Source of the DNA: Kuschelorhynchus macadamiae
Lineage: Eukaryota; Arthropoda; Insecta; Coleoptera; Curculionidae
Assembly: GCA_030620095.1 (NCBI GenBank)
Contig: JAUTXW010000108.1
Span: 496,001 to 560,000, forward strand
Reading direction: 5' to 3'
Length of the DNA stretch: 64,000 bases
The notes under the pieces were generated by a model that had not been told where the DNA came from, made no database searches, and worked only from the letters and a program-made list of their open reading frames with translations. How positions within the stretch are numbered: position 1 is the first letter of the stretch; each line of letters starts with the position of its first letter. Made by a program: the position numbers and the translations under genes. Positions 45,821 through 58,630 of the stretch are shown here, in pieces.

Positions 45821-45863
45821 GATTCCATTTTGACACAGTCTAATCCCGAGAACCATGATTTCT

Positions 45864-46786
45864 ATAATAATAACTTTCAAAATATTGACTTTTTTGCATG
45901 CAGTTTAAACATGGTTAAGACGTTTATATGTTTATTTACAAAGTTTTTATTTTGTAACAGCTAGAATTAGATGCCATTTTTTTATTGTACAGCTTGGAGT
46001 TTTTTAACTCTGTAAGTATTTACGACAATAAATAAATAAAGATATAGCGCATCTTTTATGAGAAAATATTTTTCTTCAATGAGTTGTTTTTTAACTTTTT
46101 GTTTTAATTTTTGATGACACTTTAACATAAATCAAACATACCTAAAATTTTGTATGATTTAATAAAATATGTCTCGGAACAAATATATAATGGGAAAAAA
46201 CCATTTCCTTTATCTGCCATTTTATTTCGTCATCTTAAATTCGTGCCCCAACTTTACCATACCATCTCTACGCTAGCACAAAATGTGAAATTGATTTAAT
46301 AAGCAGTTTTTTTCAGGCTGATTTCTTTAATATTTTATTAGGCCACCATTTTATTTTACTATCTTGGATTCATACCGAAATGTTACCAGTTTATTCCTAT
46401 GTAACACTTAATTTTTCTACAAAATTTGATACAAAATATATAATCATTTTTTTTAATATTTGATCCTTAATTTTTTTCACAATTACAAACATTTTATTGG
46501 GCCCCCATCTTGAATTAGTATCGCAAATTTTGCTGCGGTTTTACTAGCTCGTCTGTATGGCACACAATTTGATATATTCAAAAGCAGTGTTATCAACGAC
46601 AAACTTTTTAAGTTTGTTTTTCATTTATTACGTGTAATCATATCCTCCGCATAAAATCCGGAAGATGAATTAGATAGACCTATGATATTTTCACATGAAA
46701 AAAGAGGATAAACATATAAATACCAGCAGTTGCAAAAATCTTTGAGCGACGTAACTTCAAAGTCAGATTGACAAGTCAGTGACGAA
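45864..46786. repeat. Unassigned DNA with modular-repeat pieces
   Basis: Around 46220-46500 there are modules with GCCATTTTATTTCGTCATC, AGGCCACCATTTTATTTTAC and TTCTACAAAATTTGATACAA, similar to units at 49.1 and 62.1 kb and to the repeat at 20.1-21.5 kb. No coding sequence. Confidence 0.45.
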
Positions 46787-48055
46787 ATGAGTAATAGAAA
46801 ACAATTTTCGGGCTTTTTTGCATCCACAACCGAAAAAGATGGTATTAAATCTAATAAAATTCACCGGCCAATATCCAGGAGACAGTACCAAAAGCTCTGG
46901 GAATCGGTATAAAGACTGTGCAGAAAATTGTGCAAGAAAAAAAGCATAATTTACTACCGAAGAAGATTAAGAAATGTACACGAAAAAAGCCAAAGACAGA
47001 ATACTTAAGTGACAATGTAAAAATGGATGTTCGTAATGCAATTTACGATTTATACACATCAAAAACTAATATAACCCTTCAAGTTTTAAAAGAAGCGTAT
47101 TGGAAATTGGACTAAAATCGTTGTCAAAATTAATAAAAATGTTGGGTTTTCGATATACAAAGGACTGTAATCGAAGATTTTTATGCGAGTTGCCACATAT
47201 AGCAAGTCAGCGTATCCAGTTTTTAAAAAAATGCACGGAAAATGTTAATTCAAAATTTAGAAAAGCGGTATTTTTAGACGAGACTTGGATATTTTCTAAT
47301 GGAAGTGGTTCGAAATCTTGGCAGGACGAGTCAGTAAAAAGTATCAAGAGAAAAAAGGGATGTGGAACGGGAAAACGGTTCATCATTTTGCATGCAGGTT
47401 CTTCAACAGGATTTCTCCCAGGTGCAAGTTTACTGTTTTCTTCAACATCCAAAAGTATGAACTACCATGATAATATGAACTGTGAACTGTTTGAAAAGTG
47501 GTTAAAAGAACAGCTGATTCCAAATTTAGATGCTCCATCTTTAATCATTCTGGACAATGCATCTCATCATTCAAGAATCTTAAATAAACAACCTACTTGA
47601 TCCTGGAAGAAAAGTGATATTTATGACTGGCTAATAAAACAAAAACAAAATCCTTTACCCAATATGCTGAAACTAGAACTTCTTTTAATGGCAAAATCTA
47701 TTAAAAAACCAATAAAATATGCCGTAGATGAAATATTACGGGAAAATGGACATGAGGTTTCACGACTGCCGCCATACCATTGCCAGTTTAACGCAATCGA
47801 ATTAATATGGGCTGGGGCAAAATCATATTACGAAAAAAACGTCTTACATCAGATGAAGTGCATATTGTTCGGCAAGATTCATTAAATTATATTACGCCGG
47901 AGTACTGGAAGAAATCTGTGGAACATACGGAGAAAATAATATGGGATTGGTGGAATCGAGAACGAGTTCTAAATGTCGAAATAGCACCAATGATCATTGC
48001 GCCATTTGAGGACGACTCAGAAGATGAGGACTTTTTAAGTGATGATATTTTTTAG
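46787..48055 (+). pseudogene. Tc1/mariner-superfamily transposase, Sailor/DD82E-like
   Basis: N-terminal HTH part in pieces: MSNRKQFSGFFAS, then (shifted) ALGIGIKTVQKIVQEKKHNL and DVRNAIYDLYTSKTNITLQV. After a shift near 47105 the catalytic domain runs: KMLGFRYTKDCNRRFLCELP, VFLDETWIFSNGSGSKSW (first Asp), LIILDNASHHSR (second Asp). One in-frame TGA at 47598 follows, then LPPYHCQFNAIELIWAGAKS with Glu as third residue. Counting the stop as one residue, 81 residues lie between second and third acidic sites, far more than in the other elements here and close to the DD82E group. A one-base shift near 47830 precedes the acidic tail PFEDDSEDEDFLSDDIF. Terminal repeats were not located. Confidence 0.8.
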
Positions 48056-48421
48056 TCTGTAATATTAAAAAGTTTCTGAAGAATTATATTAGTCTTTGAC
48101 GTGTATAAATCATAAATTGCATTATGAATATCCATTTTTGCAGTGTAACTTAAGTCTGTTGCCTGGATTTTTTCGTGTACATTTCATAATCTTCTTCGGA
48201 AGTAAATTATGTTTTTTTTTTCATGCACAAGTTTCTGTACATTCCTTATACTCTTCCTTATACTCATTCTCAGAGCTTTTGCCACTGGCTCCTGGATATT
48301 AGCCAGTGAATTTTAATTTAAAAATATTTTTATTAGATTTGACACCATTTTTTTGTTTAGTTTTTTAGTACATTTGTAATTTTATAGGCAAGTATTTTAA
48401 TAAATAATTATAGAATACTTG

Positions 48422-48427
<6 letters not shown>
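48056..48427. other. No gene seen; probably 3' part of the Sailor-like element
   Basis: AT-rich sequence after the transposase stop. No recognisable end motif. Confidence 0.4.

Positions 48428-48482
<55 letters not shown>
48428..48482. repeat. (TA)n microsatellite
   Basis: About 55 bp of TA. Confidence 0.97.
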
Positions 48483-48485
<3 letters not shown>

Positions 48486-48499
48486 ATTAATTATAAGAC

Positions 48500-48601
48500 A
48501 AAATTTTATATTTAAAAATCGGATAAAATAGTTTTTTATCAGAAACTGACAGAGAGACATACCTACAGACAGACGGAATTGAGAAAACATGTTTTCCAGC
48601 A

Positions 48602-48666
<65 letters not shown>

Positions 48667-49470
48667 TTATCACAATACATAAAAAAAACAAGTTTTCTTT
48701 GCACAGGGGTGGCCCGCATTTAAATAAATAACACTGTAGTGGTTAGATTTTTAGGTCAAGCGGGGCTCATAATTTTTGGTGATTGATAAAAAAATCTCAC
48801 TTTTCATTAAGTGGCTGTATAAACAGAACATATACCAAAAAATTTTAACCAAATACATATTTAGCGAATTTTCTTATTAAGTCCCTCGGCATTTATTATA
48901 TAAAATAATATTAAGTGGCTATCTTAATAATATTGCGTAATATAATTAAAAAAAACTAATTTCTTTTTCCCTGTATATTTGTAAATAGCCCATCGAAATT
49001 TAATAGCTCGATAAAAGAATCACACAACATTTTGGTATTCACTGTGTTTTCTGATTTGAATCATAATGTTGGTGACCTTTGAACATTAAGTAGTTTTTCA
49101 GGCTGAATTTTTAAATATTTTATTAAGCCGTCATCTTGGATTCGAACCATAAATTTACCATTTGATTCCTACACAATACCTGATTTTTGTACAAAATTTG
49201 AGATAAATGGATAAGCAGTTTGTTAATAAAATTTTATTAACATTTCATTACGCTGCCATTTTGTTTCGCCAAATTAGAATTTTACAAAACTGCTACTAGG
49301 TCATTCCCATATGACCCTTAATTTTTTTATCAAAATTTGAGGTCATTCAAGTAAATAGTTTTTTAACTATGCTGCTAACAGACAGACAGACCGACGGAAT
49401 TGAGAAAACATATTTTTCAGCATCTGAAACGGACCCTGAAACGTAAATATCCGAAAATATCTCGAAAGGT
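48500..49470. repeat. Modular interspersed repeat, two copies
   Basis: The phrase GACGGAATTGAGAAAACAT followed by TTTTCAGCATCT occurs at about 48573-48604 and again at about 49394-49424, each after a GACAGAC stretch. Between them are modules such as AAGCCGTCATCTTGGATTCG and GTACAAAATTTGAGATAAAT. The first copy is split by the (TA)n tract at 48602-48662. Confidence 0.5.
48602..48662. repeat. (TA)n microsatellite
   Basis: About 60 bp of TA placed directly after TCCAGCATC, inside the modular repeat. Confidence 0.97.
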
Positions 49471-50631
49471 GATTCCGTGCAAATAACAAAAAAATCTTAA
49501 AAATAAATGCAGATTTGAAATTTAAATTTTTGAAGTTTTTGCAATTGTTTTGCCTTTTTTGACGTCGGTGGTGACTACTGTTGACATTAATTTTCTTTTA
49601 GCTCGAAATAATTACATTTTACTTAATTAAATAACCAAGTTTTTCCAAAATTTGATATCCCCATTGATTTTTTACAAATCAGCCTTTGAGGAGTAACTGA
49701 AACATTCTGTGTAACTCAGCCACCACTACGTAATCAAATTTGTGCACATTTTAACCATAATAATCATAATATAACCACGCAATATGACTTTAATTAATTT
49801 AGAATTATTAGTGGAATAGTGATATAAATTAAAACCTCATCACATTACTTATATGTACCTAACTGTAAATTATTATTAATTAATAAAGAAGAAACATACT
49901 TTCATTGGCTAACAAAAATCTTGTTATGCCCCCCTGCCCCAAATTGATTTTATAATTACGTCCATGCAGGAGTGTGGTTTAATACAAACTAAAAATAAAT
50001 AAAGATATACGAGCTTTCTAATAAACTAATCAATTTTTTATCTTTGCTTTCAATTAAATGACAAAGCAATACGTTTTTGCGACATCTGCTAATCGGCTTA
50101 ATTTTTCCTACTGATTGGTATCCATTTACGCGATACCAAAAAACGCAAAGCCGTTTAAAAATGGTACGTTAAATCGAATCGCTTCTTTGTATGCACCACA
50201 GAATTACGAGGAACGTTCAACAAGTAATTTGTATAATTTTACGTAGAGATTAATCCTTAGAGTATAAAAGAAGTGTACGCTATTATGATTATTTCAGGAA
50301 CCAAGATTACTTCACATTATAAACGCTGTGGACTCTGGTTGTCAAATCTGTATTTTATTAGTGCAACCTCCTGAGAAAACTATAATTATAAAATCTAAAT
50401 CACATGAATAAATAAAAATGAGTATTGTGGCAAAAGATATCATAATTATGTATTCCGTGTATAGCATGTGTGCTTCCATATCCATATCCAATTTCATGCC
50501 AGTCAAAATACTGTCTTAAAAGTTTGAGAGTTCCGAGTACTTCCGAAGATATTCGAAAAAAACCAAATATCCGCGATTCCATTTGTATTTATTTCTGACT
50601 CTATTTGAAGTGATATGACAAACTAAATTCC
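49471..50631. other. No gene seen
   Basis: AT-rich, no supported coding frame and no clear repeat structure. Confidence 0.4.
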
Positions 50632-50815
50632 ACATTCTCATTGTTACTTTTTCTGCTTTACAGGATGGCTCAGCTAGATTTACAATCCGACGTTTCGTTT
50701 TTTCGCAACCATCATCAACTTTGTTTTGTTTTTAATAAGCAAAAAATTTCATTTTATGCTTAGTAAACTTTAATTTAAATTCTAAATTCAATGACAACAC
50801 ACTTGACATATATTT

Positions 50816-50844
50816 GACGTTTCGAGCCGAAAATCCATCATCAG
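50816..50844 (-). ncRNA. Hammerhead-like motif in left arm
   Basis: Minus strand: CTGATGA, T, GGATTTTCGGCTC, GAAACGTC. Core boxes and the GUC triplet fit a hammerhead, but stem II pairing is poor, so a working fold is doubtful. Confidence 0.35.
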
Positions 50845-51059
50845 TGCTAGTTGCTGATGATGGCGTTGGAACGAAAACTTGTAGAGAAGAAAAGACTACT
50901 TTAAGTAAAATCAGAAAAAAATAATTTGTTAAAATTTATGTTCTGGAATATAATTGTAAAAAAGTAGAAATTTTTTTTGTTTTTTTTTGAAAGTTTTGAA
51001 AATATATTTTCATTAAATATTCAAATTTAAATTAAAAAAAAAAATGAATTCAAATACAA

Positions 51060-52108
51060 TACTTAATATTCAACTAATACATGAAAGTAGCAAAAGTATA
51101 AACATTACAAGTATTCAAATTGAAAACCGTTTGCTTCAATACAATTTTGGGTTAATCGATTAATTTTGTAAATTGCGCGTTGGATGGTTCTTGCTCTATA
51201 GCTCTTATTCCTCTCACTAGTTTATAAAGCAGTTCTTCGATATTTTCTGGCAAATTCCGATATAATCGATTTTGCAAAAAAAACCCAAAGATAATAATCT
51301 AAGGGGTTAAAGTACGGGCTTCTTGCTGGCCAGCGTACAACCCCTTGATTACCAATCCATTTACCAGGAAATAAAAGATTAAGAATCTCTGTCACTTCTC
51401 TTCCATTATGGGGAGAAGCACCATCTTGTTACCATTACAGATTTATTAGTACTTCTAACAATTCGTTCGATAAAGCATCCATTATTTCTTGCTCTATCAA
51501 ATCTATATATTTTTGAGATGTAAGATGACCCTCCAAAAAAAAAATGGGCCAATGATTTTGTTACGCCACATTGCCACCAATACACTAAACGATTCCCCTC
51601 CTTAATGGCTCACTTCTTACGTTTGTCGCGAATTATTCACAGGCCAATTATGTTCATTGTGTCGATTAAATATTCCGGACGTGGAAGTTTTTATTAAAAA
51701 ATCACTATCTTCTAATTTATTTTGCATCCAACGACAAAATTTTAGACACATTTCAAAATCACCAGGTCAGTTCGAATGACTTGTAACCATATGATCTAAG
51801 AGTTCGAGAAATTCTCATGCGTGGTATTTCCAAATCATCTTCATTTGCCCTAAGAGATAATGTAGTTGCATTTTCAACTTATAGAAATTAGTAAATAATT
51901 AGTTACCTTTTAGTACGCTATATTAAGTTACAGCATCTAAAATACGCGCTTCTTCTGCCTGATCCATTCGCATGCCGTATTTCTTTCTTGGTTTTTCAAA
52001 ACCTCCATGCTCTGCTAAATGTTTGTCAAGTGATGCAAAATAGGAAAAATGTGGCTGTTGCCTTTGAGGGTATTTCTGCAGAATATCGTTGACTTGAAAT
52101 TTGGTCAT
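51060..52108 (-). pseudogene. DD41D-type transposase, heavily decayed
   Basis: Minus strand from 52108: MTKFQVNDILQKYPQRQQPH then FSYFASLDKHLAEHG, the HTH region. Middle pieces are NEHNWPVNNSRQT and a GPFFFLEGHLTSQKY-like stretch. The catalytic end is clear: QDGASPHNGREVTEILNLLF (second Asp, preceded by a stop in place of Gln), PGKWIGNQGVVRWPARSP, YFNPLDYYLW (third Asp), then NRLYRNLPENIEELLYKLVR. There are 41 residues between the two Asp. The first Asp box is not readable. Many stops and shifts make this one of the older copies. Confidence 0.7.
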
Positions 52109-52478
52109 TTATATAACAAATGTAGTATATCACGTTTTTCTAAAGACGGGAAAGGTATTTTTTTTTGATAACACAAATCGAGAATAATCAAGACTCAGAT
52201 AAGTAAATAAAAACGTCAAAATACTCTGTCAAACGTCGGCGTCGGATTGTAAATCTAATATCATCATCATGTAGGTGAGCAAAAATTGAATCTATTTTTT
52301 TGATTCTCATATTAAGTTCTGGCAATTACAAACATAAATTCTAACAAATCATTTTTTTCTAATATTACTAAAACAGACCAAAATAGATTTTACTTCTTCA
52401 TAGTCATTTTTTCTTCTATACAAGATAGCGTCATCAGGCTCGGACGTTTCGTTCCATCGCCATCATCATCAACTAGCA

Positions 52479-52507
52479 CTGATGATGGATTTTCGGCTCG
52501 AAATGTC
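52479..52507 (+). ncRNA. Hammerhead-like motif in right arm
   Basis: CTGATGA, T, GGATTTTCGGCTC, GAAATGTC. It is the counterpart of the left-arm motif, with C to T after GAAA. Stem II is weak. Confidence 0.3.
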
Positions 52508-52689
52508 GGATATGTCAAGTGTGTTATGTCATTGAATTTAGAATATAAATTAAAGTTAACTAAGCCTAAATGGAATTTTTTTGCCTATTTAAAAAACAAA
52601 GTTGATGATGGTTGCGAAGAAACGAAACGTCGTATTGAAAATCTAGCATCGCTATCTTGTAAAGCAGAAACAATAACAACGAGAATGTA

Positions 52690-53518
52690 GAATGTTAAGC
52701 CGGCAAGTCGATCCAAAAAGACTCTGTATTTATGGGCAGAACTCAATCCTATGACTAGTTTCAAAGATACGGGATATTAAACTTTGCTCAAATCTCAAGA
52801 TGACACCAATTTGCTTTTTTATTTGCATTATTCTATATATAATAAGAAAAATATTTATATGAACATAGGTCCGCAATGTTTTGTTCTCCATATACAGGGT
52901 GTTACATTGTAAATGCTATTTGTCCTACATCCAGAAAACAGTTTTTAAACCTACATGCTTGTAAAACTTCTTCCTTATGTTGGACTTCATCATAAACCAG
53001 AAAAAAGTTAGGTTGTTTTCCCCATGTATTTGGTAAAGTTTAACACTTGTATCTATAAAACCAGTCATAAGGTTGGATTCAACCCATTAAGATTTTCAAT
53101 CAGGAGGTCAAGATCTTAACCATACTAAATTTATTTGACACCAAAAATCCATTATATGTAGGCGGGGTTTATGCTTTTTAATAAATAAAAGACTATAATG
53201 CTAATTTTTACTATATTAATCAAATAGAGTACTTAATAAGTGATTCAGAATGATTGCACATATTTTAATAATTTGAAAACGATAAAAAACGCTGTACTTA
53301 TTTCGATTTAAGATATTTTTAGAAAACCTACAGTAAGTATTAATAAGACAGATGTTTAATCCATAATAAAATTCTACCAAATACCCGTTAGCCGAATTAT
53401 TGGCATTCAATTAGATTAAAATATAAACACTGGCCTTATATTCTTGTATTTAATATTTGCCACTTGTTTTTGGGACGGAAAGCGGAAATAATACAAAATT
53501 ATTTTTAAATAAAAATTA
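52690..53518. other. No gene seen; one terminal-repeat fragment
   Basis: ATACAGGGTGTTACATTG near 52892 is an isolated DD41D-type end motif. Otherwise unassigned AT-rich DNA. Confidence 0.4.
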
Positions 53519-55391
53519 TTTATTACTCAAAATAATAATTTATCACTATACACAACTAAACAGTTTTTCAGCCACTGTGTATATATACTAATAGTATCGG
53601 CCATTTTCTTACAAACCTATTAGGAACTTAACATACATTTCTTAATTATTACTCTGCATAAATATTTACACAAAGATGCTTTTTGCGAAAACAAAAGCAC
53701 ATTACATCGGAGATAAAGTAAAATATCACATTTTGGTTTCAATATTTGAGATTTTCGTAGAAAAAGTTCTTTTTCCATCGAACTTCCTTCTGAACAAGGC
53801 AAAAAACTCGCCCACAATCTGCCTAAATTTTAAAAATGCAAGCCTGTAAATTTACAATATTTACATAATATACAAATTTATTTACATCTCTTATCGATTC
53901 ATGTACAAACACGTAATGTATGCGAGGTAAAGATATTTCAAAATATAAAGAGATTGTGAGCCAGTGTTTTGTCAGATGATAATTTGGTTATTGTAAATAA
54001 TCAGTCGTTACAATGTTTGCGGTTTATATATTGTCACAATCTTAAAGCTCGCGTAAAAAAGAACTTTTCTAAAGAGCCTTCGTTCAATAGCAAAGCGTTA
54101 GACGCGTAACTTAAAGTTGAACTGCTTTACAAAAAGGTTTTCTATGCACCTCGTATAACTGGATGTGTTATAAAACACCAGATAAAAAATAAAAACTGAG
54201 ACTAAAGTATAAAATACCTGCAAGAATACGTTAATTATTTCCATTTCGATCGAAAAAACCTCAGCACCGTCTGCAACGTGTCGAAGGGAAGTTATACCCC
54301 CCATACCCCCCTTCCAGGGGCAATCTCACGGAAGCATATGGAGACTAGCTGAATGTGCCCCAAGGAAGATTATTTTCATTTGTATTATACTAAAAAATTT
54401 GTCCTAATATTTTGAAATAGTTTTGCCTGCCATCGCCAATTTTAATGACCAAAATGATCCACAATTTCCATTTCACAGTTGTTCTATCTTCTAAAATTCA
54501 ATATTTATTAATTTTTATGTTAAATACTTATAAGACACAATGTATGACTCTGATGTTTTTCCCTATTTAATATAGGAATACTTAAATCTTCAAAAAATTG
54601 TAGAAACATAGATACAGATTTTGATGATTAAAACGAGAACAAAAAGCTGGAAAAGTAAATTACAACTTATTTTCAAATGCAAAAAATTGAAACTAATAAT
54701 AGTTTAAAGGACAAAGACCTTTTTTATGTATGTTGTTTTTCTATGTCTCACTTCTAGGATGATTGTAATTCAAGAACAAAATATTAATTGATGGACTAAT
54801 GAGTCAGACAAATACTAAAATAAATATATTCTCTTAATACCCATTTGTGTCATTCAATTTTGTTTTATTTTTTACGTACAGTGTGTAGTACTGAATATTT
54901 TGTTATTTAGTTTTTTGAGGCATAAGAAACAGTATTCAAATCCAGGTACAAATCCTAATATAAAGATTTTGATTGCTCAAAAATCCATACTTTTTTAAAG
55001 CAGTTCAATTAAATAAGTTACATGCCTCATTTTTTATACTATATTCCTATAATTTATATCTACCGATAGATCGATAGGTATTTTTTATATACGTATAATA
55101 AATTACATACTTATGCTATAACATAAGAGAGTTTCAATTTTCACTATAAATTTTATATCTATAATATAATAACTCTAAACTCAAAAGCGTTTACAAAATT
55201 CCAACAAGTTTCAGGACACACATAAGCAAGTAACAAACACTCTTAATAGTCAGAAAAGTCTCAAAGTTATTCACACGATTTACAACAAAAAAATAATTTT
55301 GATGTGGACTTTTTTTGAGAATTTTCTACCGCTGTAAATACTGTATGTCTTTTTTTTACATATACGTGATATCAATTTACCGATTTTTTCG
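53519..55391 (-). other. Possible 3' UTR of a host gene
   Basis: About 1.9 kb without recognisable transposon parts, unusual for this window. On the minus strand it follows the candidate terminal exon at 55392-55469 and ends near an AATAAA at 53519-53524. Long AT-rich 3' UTRs are common in insects. This is a positional argument only. Confidence 0.25.
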
Positions 55392-55469
55392 TTATCTCTT
55401 AAACGTTGGCACGGGAACACTGTTTGGGCGCTGCCTTCTGACTCTCATAACCTGGGGCTTAATTTTGAC
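55392..55469 (-). CDS. Candidate terminal coding exon of a host gene
   Basis: On the minus strand a pyrimidine-rich tract (TTTGTTTTCGTTTTCTTTCAG) and a CTAAC/TTAAT-like branch region precede an AG at 55470-55471. The following 78 nt are richer in G and C than the surroundings and read VKIKPQVMRVRRQRPNSVPV then PTFKR and TAA. Stops lie just upstream in this frame, so it only makes sense as the last exon of a spliced gene. I do not recognise the protein. The basic C-terminus could belong to many proteins. No other exon was found in the window. The alternative is chance. Confidence 0.25.
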   Translation of the reverse strand, partial: VKIKPQVMRVRRQRPNSVPVPTFKR

Positions 55470-55483
55470 CTATTAACGTTAGC

Positions 55484-56084
55484 CTGAAAGAAAACGAAAA
55501 CAAAACTTCAAACAAAAATCAAAAACAAAAAGCAAATAGAAAACAAAAAAAAATAATTTGAATTGCAAATACAACAACAATCCAAAAATACATCTAGCAA
55601 TTCCTAAGCAGATGTATTTTAGGATTTGAGAAAAAAAAAACTAAAAAGAAACAAATATATACAACACAAGCAAGCAAAAAATGGACAAAAAATAATACAA
55701 GCACATAAAAATTAATTCTTTTTGTCCACTTACTAGATAAGATATTCACTACTCGGGCGAAAATAACTATATAAATCACTTTTCTATAGCGAGTTTTAAG
55801 TATGAAACGTTAACAATGTGGCAAATATTAAAAAGTACAAAAATATTAATAAAAGAATAAAAGCGGTATTGTAAGTAATTGTTAGAAATTTATATGCCGA
55901 AGTCTCGGCCGAGGTTTTAATAAATAGTTCATCATTTTGCGCCATTTATGGTTTTGACCTATTAAAGTCAATATTTAAAAGCCACTATTTAAACGTTGAA
56001 ATCTGTATACAAATAACTGAAAGCTCCTAATGACTTTCTGGCACCAAAATTTATATTTTAACTAACTTTATCATTTATTACACT
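55484..56084. other. No gene seen
   Basis: AT-rich DNA; if the candidate exon is real, this would be its upstream intron. Confidence 0.35.
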
Positions 56085-56097
56085 ATGGCAAATATAC

Positions 56098-57002
<905 letters not shown>

Positions 57003-57003
57003 C

Positions 57004-57059
<56 letters not shown>
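57003..57059. repeat. (TA)n microsatellite
   Basis: About 55 bp of TA directly left of the mariner relic. Confidence 0.97.
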
Positions 57060-57062
<3 letters not shown>

Positions 57063-57540
57063 CTTTCATCAAAGACTAAGACTGAATTTTTTACGGCCCA
57101 GTGCAACGCTAGTTACAAGTAACTGCCAGTTATTATGAACAAGTTTTGTTCCAGTTGATGAAGGATCGCATCCCAATAAACGACCTGAGCTGATTGGAAA
57201 GTGGAAACTTCATCATGATAACGCTCGCCCTCACGTAGCGAATGTAGTTACAGAGTTTTTGAGCATTAAAATTATGAGGTCTGTGCTGCTTCCTCCATAT
57301 AGTTCTGACATAGCCCCATGCGACTTCTATCTATTTCCTCAAGCAAAAAAAGACCTCAAAGGAAGACGATTTCAAAGAGAATTGGATGCTGTTGAGGATT
57401 TAGAGGCGTTTTTAAAGAAGCTCTCAAAGAATGGCTTCCGCCAGATCTGCATTACAGGGTGACTATATAGAGGTGATAAAAGTATTATTGTTTAAGATTA
57501 ATAAATAAAGTTTTGGTAGTACTAGTCCTAGTCTTATATA
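57060..57540 (+). mobile_element. mariner (DD34D) element, 5' truncated
   Basis: Holds the C-terminal part of a mariner transposase and a 3' end GTACTAGTCCTAGTCTTATA. At the left, AAGACTAAGACTGAAT may be the remnant of the other end, directly against (TA)n. Confidence 0.7.
57120..57462 (+). pseudogene. mariner DD34D transposase, C-terminal part
   Basis: After SYYEQVLFQLMKDRIPIND, a shift leads into KRPELIGKWKLHHDNARPHV (second Asp), VTEFLSIKIMRSVLLPPYSS and DIAPCDFYLFPQAKKDLKGR with the third Asp in PCDFYLF. Exactly 34 residues lie between the two Asp, as in classical mariners. The frame continues RFQRELDAVEDLEAFLKKLS to a stop at 57462. The N-terminal HTH and first Asp are absent. This family is different from the DD41D-type elements that dominate the window. 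Confidence 0.85.
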
Positions 57541-58630
57541 TATAGTGCAGAAAAATTGACGAAGCTACAAAGTTGAGTCAGTTTCGTCACATTCAAAAGC
57601 TTGGGGCGCTGGGTCATGACCCATGACACCCAAAAATCACCCTGTAGAATCGTCCAAATGTCATAGATACTGCTAAAAGTAATATGTGTGATTTACCAAA
57701 GATAAGATTTTCATAAAACAATTGGAGACAATATTGTTATATCATTTTAGCTAAAGAAAACTACAACAGTTTAAAACATCAAAAAAGTAGAAGGTTAGTA
57801 TGGCGTCGTTTCTCCGATTCATCACAATCCAGTTAAAATTATATGCCTGTTCGGAAAAAACCGAACCCTTAAAGGCATTTGAGCAATCGGCAGTTTCTGT
57901 TGCATAATTCGCCAATCTTTTCCAAGAAAACGGCGTTCAGTTCCAGCTTAATAACCCCTCAAAATCTACAAAGCAATCGAAAACTCCTATTTAGCCCCAG
58001 AACAGCCAATTTCCGCCCCTATATACCCCGAGAAATGAGAAATATGAATTAATATTTCATCCCCCCATTGTATTTTCCCATAATATGAATTGGTAATGTG
58101 CTGAAGTCTTATACAGCCTTGGCTCGTACGTGTATTCTTTTTCTTTTTTCGGTTCTCGTCAATAATTGATGACACACGTCTTGTCGGAAGCACCCCGTAT
58201 GTTTTGTGGCATTGGTGTGCAGTTTTTCTTAGTTATAATCTGACAAATATGAAATATTTAAAAACCTTCCTCAAATTTATTTTCAGATTGTAATAATAAT
58301 TTATTTAGGGTTTCTCTATTATTTTAAAGGATGGTTTATTATTTAGAGCCATTATAATACTGATAGTTGATTAGAGTTAAAGAAAAAGTAAATAGTGGCG
58401 TCGAAGAAAAAAATTAATTTCGATTTTTAAACTATTTTCTCTTTTATATTTCAGCATCAAGTGCAACTCTTACATCTGGGTGATCAGGAAAGAAAACTAA
58501 TCTTTTTTCAGATATATATACAAAAATGTGAAGAAGATCCTAGTTGGATGGTCTGAGGAAAACCGAGTGACGTCAGATTGAATTTTTAACCGACATAATG
58601 AAAGCTATTGGAGCTACGTCAACTCATATA
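57541..58630. other. No gene seen; unusually GC-rich unique stretch at 57840-58210
   Basis: The stretch with GGCATTTGAGCAATCGGCAG and CAGAACAGCCAATTTCCGCC has more balanced base use than its surroundings and no repeat partner in the window. It could be single-copy host non-coding DNA. No coding frame is supported. Confidence 0.35.

Larger units (their letters stand above)
45264..45863. mobile_element. Penelope-like 3' end palindrome
   Basis: Inverted arms at 45264-45455 and 45668-45863 share AACCATGATTTC, the CTTCGATT..CAC.AGGCA block and the ACCGAACCGTGACTCGGTGTA block. The plus-strand side continues inward into a Penelope C-terminus. This is the same outward-facing arrangement as the pair at 37.6-40.1 kb, but more truncated. 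Confidence 0.75.
50632..52689. mobile_element. Large inverted repeat enclosing a DD41D relic, with hammerhead-like motifs in the arms
   Basis: Arms at 50632-50945 and 52330-52689 (more than 300 bp each) are diverged inverted repeats, from ACATTCTCATTGTTAC at the outer edge to AATTTATGTT near the inner edge. Each arm contains several CTGATGATGG...CGAAACGTC-like strings. A minus-strand DD41D transposase relic lies between. Either the arms are the transposon's own terminal repeats, or a transposon landed between two inverted Penelope-like ends. Confidence 0.65.

Noticed and set aside
50854..50878. CTGATGATGGCGTTGG..CGAAAACTTG as a hammerhead
   Set aside because: The core resembles a hammerhead, but GAAA is followed by ACTTG, stem II does not pair well and no cleavage triplet fits. 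Kept only as part of the arm description.
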